Part shown: positions 57,411 to 64,000 of the stretch, piece by piece
Numbering within the stretch: the first letter of the stretch is position 1
How the letters are laid out: each line of letters begins with the position of its first letter
Program-made: the position numbers and the translations under genes
The notes under the pieces: model-generated
What the model saw: only the letters and a program-made list of their open reading frames with translations
What the model was told of the DNA's origin: nothing
Database searches by the model: none
Assembly: GCF_000422925.1 (NCBI RefSeq)
Contig: NZ_AUGZ01000009.1
Location: 124,001-188,000 of the forward strand
Reading direction: 5' to 3'
Length of the DNA: 64,000 nucleotides
Origin: Paludibacterium yongneupense DSM 18731
GTDB lineage: Bacteria; Pseudomonadota; Gammaproteobacteria; Burkholderiales; Chromobacteriaceae

Positions 57411-59297
57411 ATGAGTTATCAAGTCCTTGCCCGCAAGTGGCGTCCCAAACGCTTTGCCGATCTGGTCGGCCAAGAGCATGTGGTACGCGCGCTGACCAAC
57501 GCGCTCAAGCAGGAGCGGTTGCACCACGCCTATTTGCTGACCGGAACGCGCGGGGTTGGCAAGACCACGATCGCGCGCATTCTGGCCAAGAGCCTGAACT
57601 GCGAGGCCGGCATCGGCGCCGAGCCCTGCGGCGTATGCTCGGCCTGTCGACAGATCGACGGTGGCCGTTTTGTCGATCTGCTGGAAATCGACGCCGCGTC
57701 GAACACAGGCATCGACAATATTCGCGAAGTGCTGGAAAACGCACAGTACGCCCCGACCTCCGGGCGCTACAAGGTCTACATCATCGATGAAGTGCATATG
57801 TTGTCCAAGAGTGCCTTCAACGCGATGCTCAAGACGCTGGAAGAACCGCCTGCGCACGTCAAATTCATCCTCGCCACCACCGATCCGCAGAAAGTCCCGG
57901 TGACGGTGCTGTCGCGTTGCTTGCAATTCAGTTTGCGCAATATGACGCCGCAGCAGATCTCCGGCCATCTGGTGCAGGTGCTGGAGAAGGAGTCGGTTCC
58001 CTACGAGGCGCCGGCTCTGGCCCTGCTGGGCCGGGCCGCTTCCGGGTCGATGCGCGATGCTTTGTCCCTGCTCGACCAGGCCATCGCCTACGGTGTCGGC
58101 CGGGTCGAAGAGGAAGGGGTGCGCGCGATGCTGGGGGCCGTCGACCGCGCCTATCTGTATTCGCTGCTGCAAGCCCTGGCCGCGGCCGACGGTACGCGTC
58201 TGATGCGCGAGGCCGATGCCTTGGCCGAGCGCGGCGTTGGTTTCGACAGCGCTCTGGCCGAACTGGCCCTGCTGCTGCAGCAACTGGCGCTGGTCCAGAC
58301 CGTGCCGACGGCGGTGTCGCCGGATGAGCCCGGCTACGAGGTGCTGTGTCAACTTGCCCAGGCGTTTTCGCCCGAAGACGTCCAGCTTTATTATCAGATT
58401 GCGATCCACGGCCGCAAGGATCTGTCGCTGGCGCCGGACGAACACGCGGGGTTCAGCATGACCCTGCTGCGCATGCTGGCGTTTCTGCCGCAGACAGCGG
58501 CGGCCACGTCCGTCGCCCGCCCGGCGGGAAACCCGGTTGCGGGCGCCGCGCCCGTGCAGCCTGTTCCGGAGAAAGGCGCCGACGGCGCACAGAATGCCCG
58601 CGCCTTGCTGGCGCGCATGACCGGGCGTACGCCGGCGGCCTCGACGCCATCCGCGTCCGAACCCGCCGCACCCGAACCCGAACCTGACCCTGCGCCGGCT
58701 GTCGTGCCGGTATCGACCGCAGAACCGGCAGCGGCCGTCGTGCGGTCCGCGCCGTTGACATCGGCGCCTGCTGCGGTGGCGGCGCCCGAGTCGGGCGACG
58801 ATGACGCGGATGACGATGCGTCGGATTGGGAGGCGCAGCAGCGGGCGATGGACGATGCCGTGTTCGAATCGGCCGATGCGGCGCCTGTGGCGGCTGTCGT
58901 GCCGGAGCCGTTCGACGGCGACTGGGCGCGTCTGGTGACCGAGCTGGGGGCGCGCATGGGGGCCGCGAGGATGCTCGCGCAGAATGCGGTGCTCAAGAAC
59001 TGGAACGAAAATCGGCTGGAGCTGGCGGTGCCGGAAAGTTTCCGGCATCTGGCGGCGCGCGATTACCAGGAAAAACTCAAATCGGCGCTGGCCGACCGGT
59101 TTGGCAGCGCGGTGGAACTGGTCGTCAGCGTCGAGGAGCTCGGGCTGGAAACCCCGGCCATGAAGGATGCGCGCTCGCGTCAGGAGCAAGTGGCGGTGGC
59201 GCGTGAGTCTCTGGAAAACGATCCCGTGGTGCGTCAACTGGTGCGCGATTTCAATGCCACCTTGCTGACGGATACCATTCAACCTGTTCAGGAGTAG
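57411..59297 (+). CDS. dnaX: DNA polymerase III subunits gamma and tau
   Basis: 628 residues. AAA+ clamp-loader core with Walker A GTRGVGKT (45-52), a four-Cys zinc knuckle that follows it, IIDEVHMLS and the sensor-1 region. A long Ala/Pro/Glu-rich linker (about 365-500) connects to a tau-type C-terminal domain. I saw no A-AAA-AAG slippery site, so a separate gamma made by frameshift is not supported. ATG at 57411. Followed by ebfC and recR, the usual order. Confidence 0.95.
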   Translation: MSYQVLARKWRPKRFADLVGQEHVVRALTNALKQERLHHAYLLTGTRGVGKTTIARILAKSLNCEAGIGAEPCGVCSACRQIDGGRFVDLLEIDAASNTGIDNIREVLENAQYAPTSGRYKVYIIDEVHMLSKSAFNAMLKTLEEPPAHVKFILATTDPQKVPVTVLSRCLQFSLRNMTPQQISGHLVQVLEKESVPYEAPALALLGRAASGSMRDALSLLDQAIAYGVGRVEEEGVRAMLGAVDRAYLYSLLQALAAADGTRLMREADALAERGVGFDSALAELALLLQQLALVQTVPTAVSPDEPGYEVLCQLAQAFSPEDVQLYYQIAIHGRKDLSLAPDEHAGFSMTLLRMLAFLPQTAAATSVARPAGNPVAGAAPVQPVPEKGADGAQNARALLARMTGRTPAASTPSASEPAAPEPEPDPAPAVVPVSTAEPAAAVVRSAPLTSAPAAVAAPESGDDDADDDASDWEAQQRAMDDAVFESADAAPVAAVVPEPFDGDWARLVTELGARMGAARMLAQNAVLKNWNENRLELAVPESFRHLAARDYQEKLKSALADRFGSAVELVVSVEELGLETPAMKDARSRQEQVAVARESLENDPVVRQLVRDFNATLLTDTIQPVQE

Positions 59298-59302
59298 TAG
59301 CA

Positions 59303-59641
59303 ATGTTCGGTAAAGGCGGAATGGCTGGTCTGATGAAGCAGGCCCAGCAGATGCAGGAAAACATGAAAAAGGCGCAGGAAGAGCTGGCGCGCCTCGAAGT
59401 CGAGGGACAGTCCGGTGCCGGCCTGGTCAAGGTCGTAATGACCTGCGCCCACGATGTAAAGCGGGTGAGCCTGGACGATAGCCTGCTGGACGATGCAAAA
59501 GACGACAAGGAAATGCTTGAAGACCTGATCGCTGCGGCCGTCAACGACGCCGTGCGCAAGGTTGAGAGCACGACCCAGGAGAGGATGGCCGGTTTCAGCA
59601 ATGGCCTGAATCTGCCCGCCGGTCTGAAGTTGCCGTTCTGA
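59303..59641 (+). CDS. ebfC: YbaB/EbfC nucleoid-associated protein
   Basis: 112 residues; N-terminal [18 protein letters not shown] and a long helix are the family pattern. Binds DNA as a tweezer-shaped dimer. Located between dnaX and recR, as in most bacteria. Confidence 0.95.
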   Translation: MFGKGGMAGLMKQAQQMQENMKKAQEELARLEVEGQSGAGLVKVVMTCAHDVKRVSLDDSLLDDAKDDKEMLEDLIAAAVNDAVRKVESTTQERMAGFSNGLNLPAGLKLPF

Positions 59642-59648
59642 TGTCTTG

Positions 59649-59678
59649 ACCCTGCCGCGTTCGCGGCAGGGTGTCTTT
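59649..59678 (+). terminator. Stem-loop between ebfC and recR (attenuator-like)
   Basis: ACCCTGCCGC and GCGGCAGGGT form a perfect 10-bp stem with a GTTC loop, followed by a weak T stretch (GTCTTT). It lies between two co-directional genes of one operon, so partial termination or mRNA stabilisation is likely. Confidence 0.6.
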
Positions 59679-59693
59679 GCGAGCCGTTTCCCG

Positions 59694-60308
59694 ATGAAGA
59701 ATCCGCCGTCTCTCGATCAGTTGATCGCCGCCCTCAAGGTATTGCCCGGTGTCGGTCCCAAGTCCGCGCAGCGCATGGCCTTTCATCTGCTGCAGCGCGA
59801 TCGCGGCGGAGCAGGACGCCTGGCGCGCGCGCTCGATGGCGCCCTGGCCAATCTCACGCATTGCGACCGCTGCAATACCTTCAGCGAAGCGGCCTTGTGC
59901 AATCTGTGCGCCGACGAGGAGCGGCGGCAGGATCAGTTATGCATCGTCGAGATGCCGGCCGATCTGCTGATGCTCGAGCAGGCGCGATGCTATGACGGCT
60001 TGTATTTCGTGCTGATGGGCCGGATTTCGCCGCTGGATGGCATCGGTCCGCGCGATGTCAATCTCGATAAATTGCTGGTGCGCGCCCTGGACGAGCGCGT
60101 GCGCGAAGTCATCATTGCGACCAACTTCACCTCTGAGGGGGAAGTAACTGCGCATATGATTTCTGAACTATTCAAGGATCGCGGCATTGAAGTCTCGCGT
60201 ATCGCACGCGGCATGCCGGTCGGTGGGGAACTGGAGTACGTCGACCTCGGAACGCTGGCCCAGGCCGTGCACGAGCGCCGCCGCCTGGCGACGCCCGACC
60301 GGGGCTAG
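59694..60308 (+). CDS. recR: Recombination mediator RecR
   Basis: 204 residues: helix-hairpin-helix ([14 protein letters not shown]), four-Cys zinc finger ([16 protein letters not shown]), Toprim domain ([13 protein letters not shown]) and C-terminal Walker B-like [12 protein letters not shown]. Works with RecO to load RecA on gaps. ATG at 59694; the frame upstream runs through the stem-loop and is not coding. Confidence 0.95.
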   Translation: MKNPPSLDQLIAALKVLPGVGPKSAQRMAFHLLQRDRGGAGRLARALDGALANLTHCDRCNTFSEAALCNLCADEERRQDQLCIVEMPADLLMLEQARCYDGLYFVLMGRISPLDGIGPRDVNLDKLLVRALDERVREVIIATNFTSEGEVTAHMISELFKDRGIEVSRIARGMPVGGELEYVDLGTLAQAVHERRRLATPDRG

Positions 60309-60327
60309 GGCCTGTCGTGCCGGGTGC

Positions 60328-60957
60328 TTAACGGACCAGCTGCGGAAACAGGCGGTATAGCCCGTCGACGATGATTTCCACCGATACCGCTGCCAGCAGC
60401 ATCCCCATGACGCGGTTGATGATGTTGATCCCGGTCTGCCCCATGAGGCGACTGATCGGGGATGCGAGCGCCAGCGCCGCGTAGCAGCACAGGGCGACCA
60501 GTCCGCCGCTGATGACAAGCGCCAGCTGTTGCAGCCAGGAATGCGCGGTCGAAGAGTAAATGATCACGGTCGAAATGGTGCCGGGCCCTGTCATCAGCGG
60601 CAGCGCCAGCGGGACCACCGCGATATTGGGCTTGGACTCGGCTTCCTCGCGCTCGGCCTTGGTGGTCTTGGTCTGCGTGTTCTTTGCGTTCATCATTCCC
60701 AGTGCAATCATCATGACCAGCAAGCCGCCACCTACCTGGAACGACCCCAGTGTAATGCTGAGGAATTTAAGCAGCGACTCGCCGACGATGGTGAAAGTGG
60801 TGATGACCACCGCCACCGTGATGGATGCGATCTTGGCCAGCCGCTTGCGTTCAGCCTGCCCCGTGCTGGGGGTCAGGCTGATGAAGATGGGGATGGCTCC
60901 GATCGGGTTGACCAGGACCAGCAGGGCGATAAAGATTTTCGCAATTTCCATTTCCAT
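60328..60957 (-). CDS. marC: MarC-family integral membrane protein
   Basis: 209 residues, six predicted helices; VNPIGAIPIFISLTP near the start and PLALPLMTGPGTISTVI in the second half are the paired MarC repeats. Function unknown; the old link to multiple antibiotic resistance was not upheld in E. coli. Convergent with recR. Confidence 0.88.
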   Translation of the reverse strand: MEMEIAKIFIALLVLVNPIGAIPIFISLTPSTGQAERKRLAKIASITVAVVITTFTIVGESLLKFLSITLGSFQVGGGLLVMMIALGMMNAKNTQTKTTKAEREEAESKPNIAVVPLALPLMTGPGTISTVIIYSSTAHSWLQQLALVISGGLVALCCYAALALASPISRLMGQTGINIINRVMGMLLAAVSVEIIVDGLYRLFPQLVR

Positions 60958-61150
60958 GATGCGGAGTGTTCCTTCCCGATAAGGGCAGCCCGATTGCGGG
61001 CGCCGATAACCTCCGATCCGCCAACGAGCGGTTCGGTGCCGTTTTCCGTCAGACCGGATATGGCATCGGTTTGTTATTCATTATTAGTTGCTGCGCCGGT
61101 CGCTTGCCGTCTCGCCTTGCGATGCACCGCCTGGCGGAGGTGCATCGGCT

Positions 61151-62622
<1,472 letters not shown>

Positions 62623-62649
62623 GTGGGTGGGGTGTCTCGGCAGCTTCGG

Positions 62650-62704
62650 ATCATAAATAAATAACTACGCGCGGGGCTATTTTGCGCAACAGCGCCCCGC
62701 GCGT
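62650..62704 (-). terminator. Terminator of fadD
   Basis: ACGCGCGGGGC and GCCCCGCGCGT (arms at 62694-62704 and 62667-62677) form a perfect 11-bp stem with a 16-nt loop, followed on the minus strand by AT-rich AGTTATTTATTTA. Confidence 0.72.
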
Positions 62705-62721
62705 AAAGGGGAATGACGATC

Positions 62722-64000
62722 TCAGGCCGGGTGATGGCCGGCTTGCGGCTCGCGCAGTGCGCGGCGCAGGATCTTGCCGACATTGGTCTTGGGCAGCTCG
62801 TCGCGGAATTCCACCTGCTTCGGAATCTTGTAGCCGGTCAGGTTGTGGCGGCAGTGGGCAATGATCGCGTCGGCTGTTAGTGCCGGGTCCTTGCGGACGA
62901 CGAAAATCTTGACGATTTCTCCCGACTTGTCGTCGGCGACCCCGATGCAGGCGACTTCCATGACGCCGGGCAGGCTCGCGACGACGTCTTCCACTTCGTT
63001 GGGGTAGACGTTGAAGCCCGAGACCAGGATCATGTCCTTTTTGCGGTCGACGAGTTTGATGAAGCCGCCCGGCAGCATGGTCGCCATGTCCCCGGTGGAT
63101 AGAAAACCGTCCGGGCCGATGGCGCGCGCGGTTTCGTCCGGCCGGTTCCAATAGCCCTTCATGACCTGCGGTCCGCGGATACAGAGTTCGCCGGATTCGC
63201 CGGGGCCGACTTCGTGCCCGTTGCTGTCGCGCAGCACGATGTCGGTCGACGGGATGGGGAGCCCGATACTGCCGTTGTAGTCGCTTAGATTCAGCGGGTT
63301 GATGCAGGCCGCCGGCGAGGTTTCGGTCAGGCCATAGGCCTCGACCAACGTCGTGCCGGTGACGGCCTTCCAGCGTTCGGCCACCGCGCCTTGTACGGCC
63401 ATGCCGCCGCCGAGCGCCAGGCGCCAGGTGGAGAAGTCCAGTGCGGCGAAGTCGGGGTGGTTGAGCAGGGCGTTGAACAGCGTGTTGACGCCGGTGATTG
63501 CCGTGACCGGATAGTTGCGCATTTCCTTGATGAAGCCGGCGATGTCGCGCGGGTTGGGTATCAGGACATTGAGGGCGCCGAGTTCGGTGAAGATCATCAG
63601 GTTCGCCGTCAGCGAAAAGATGTGGTAGAGCGGCAGGGCGGTGACGATGACTTCGCCTCCCTCGTGCACGACCGGCCGCACCCATTCGCCTGCCTGCAGC
63701 ATATTGGCGATGATGTTGCTGTGCAGAAGCATGGCCCCCTTCGAAACCCCGGTGGTGCCGCCCGTGTATTGCAGAAAGGCAATGTCCTCGCGCGTGACGT
63801 CAATCTGCAGCTCCGGTCTGCGCCGTCCCGCAGCGAGCGCCGTTCGGAAACGGGTGTGGCCGGGCAGGGACCAGGGCGGCACCATTTTTTTCACCTTGCG
63901 GATGACGAAGTCGACAATGGGGCCGCGCGGGAAGCGCAGCATTTCGCCTATCGAGGCGACGATCACGTGCTTGATCTGGGTGTGGGCAATGACTTCTTGC
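62722..64000 (-). CDS. fadD: Long-chain acyl-CoA synthetase FadD, C-terminal part (start outside window)
   Basis: The frame is open to the right edge, so only the last about 426 residues are seen. YTGGTTGVSKGAML is the adenylation P-loop. Downstream come GLTETSP, the motif around GFLSTGDMA, SGFNVYPNEVED and the C-terminal lysine region TNVGKILRR. Activates fatty acids for beta-oxidation. The short lysine-linked tail and the FYN-type GFN loop fit FadD rather than acetyl-CoA synthetase. Confidence 0.92.
   Translation of the reverse strand, partial: QEVIAHTQIKHVIVASIGEMLRFPRGPIVDFVIRKVKKMVPPWSLPGHTRFRTALAAGRRRPELQIDVTREDIAFLQYTGGTTGVSKGAMLLHSNIIANMLQAGEWVRPVVHEGGEVIVTALPLYHIFSLTANLMIFTELGALNVLIPNPRDIAGFIKEMRNYPVTAITGVNTLFNALLNHPDFAALDFSTWRLALGGGMAVQGAVAERWKAVTGTTLVEAYGLTETSPAACINPLNLSDYNGSIGLPIPSTDIVLRDSNGHEVGPGESGELCIRGPQVMKGYWNRPDETARAIGPDGFLSTGDMATMLPGGFIKLVDRKKDMILVSGFNVYPNEVEDVVASLPGVMEVACIGVADDKSGEIVKIFVVRKDPALTADAIIAHCRHNLTGYKIPKQVEFRDELPKTNVGKILRRALREPQAGHHPA

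Noticed and set aside
57396-59303. 635-codon minus-strand frame opposite dnaX
   Set aside because: Exact shadow of dnaX; His/Arg/Gln-rich composition typical of antisense frames.

Overview
The window is about 64 kb of GC-rich, densely coded chromosome from a betaproteobacterium. It most likely belongs to Neisseriales/Chromobacteriaceae. The grounds are codon and base composition, the rluC/rne, bamE/fur and recA-recX-alaS neighbourhoods, a leucine catabolic (liu) operon under a MerR-type LiuR, and Salmonella-SPI-1-like virulence regulators of the kind known from Chromobacterium. No ribosomal RNA, plasmid or phage core genes were seen, so the species call is an inference.

Layout. 1-1.35 kb: 3' part of a multi-pass membrane glycosyltransferase-like gene. 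1.4-10.2 kb (minus): a complete leucine/isovalerate degradation operon liuR-liuA-liuB-liuC-liuD-mvaB-aacS, with a palindromic operator inside a 19-bp-spacer promoter. 10.4-13.1 kb: YecA/SEC-C protein, an outer-membrane beta-barrel protein, a NUDIX ADP-ribose pyrophosphatase and a PilZ protein. 13.3-18.1 kb: the stress cluster prkA-yeaH-spoVR. 18.1-21.0 kb (minus): bamE-dapB-hmuU-hmuV, with fur divergent. 21.6-23.0 kb: the N-degron transferases aat and bpt. 23.0-28.4 kb (minus): rluC-HAD phosphatase-Rieske-sppA-motD-pyrD-lipoprotein. 28.3-32.1 kb: rne with a roughly 470-nt structured leader and a repeat-rich tail, followed by tRNA-Asn. 32.3-33.3 kb: a gene-poor strip with a decayed higBA toxin-antitoxin remnant. 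33.3-44.3 kb: FapA-like protein, rhlE, DUF5062, an MFS pump, a nickel/cobalt permease, a LysE exporter, hemB, a DUF1737 protein, an XRE-cupin regulator divergent from benE, and an Asp/Glu racemase. 44.6-46.6 kb: three genes that look like InvF, SicA and a shortened HilA. 46.6-50.7 kb: PEP-CTERM protein, LysR/TauE pair, hybrid sensor kinase. 50.8-64 kb: alaS, recX, recA, hrcA, mltB, dnaX, ebfC, recR, marC, dapE, an ArsC-like reductase and the C-terminal part of fadD.

The most notable element is the invF-sicA-hilA-like trio. In Salmonella these three proteins form the cascade that switches on type III secretion (HilA activates invF; InvF with its chaperone SicA activates effector genes). Here they sit side by side with no secretion apparatus, translocator or effector gene in the window. 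The HilA-like protein lacks the usual C-terminal TPR half. A hexamer-N5-hexamer direct repeat, the architecture of a HilA box, lies about 43 bp before the inferred start of transcription of the invF-like gene.

Other notable signals are a set of clean operators (liu, nickel permease, XRE/benE, LysR/tauE), the structured rne leader with nine tandem 18-bp repeats in its coding tail, a heme-type ABC importer without its binding protein translationally coupled to dapB, and a motD without motC.
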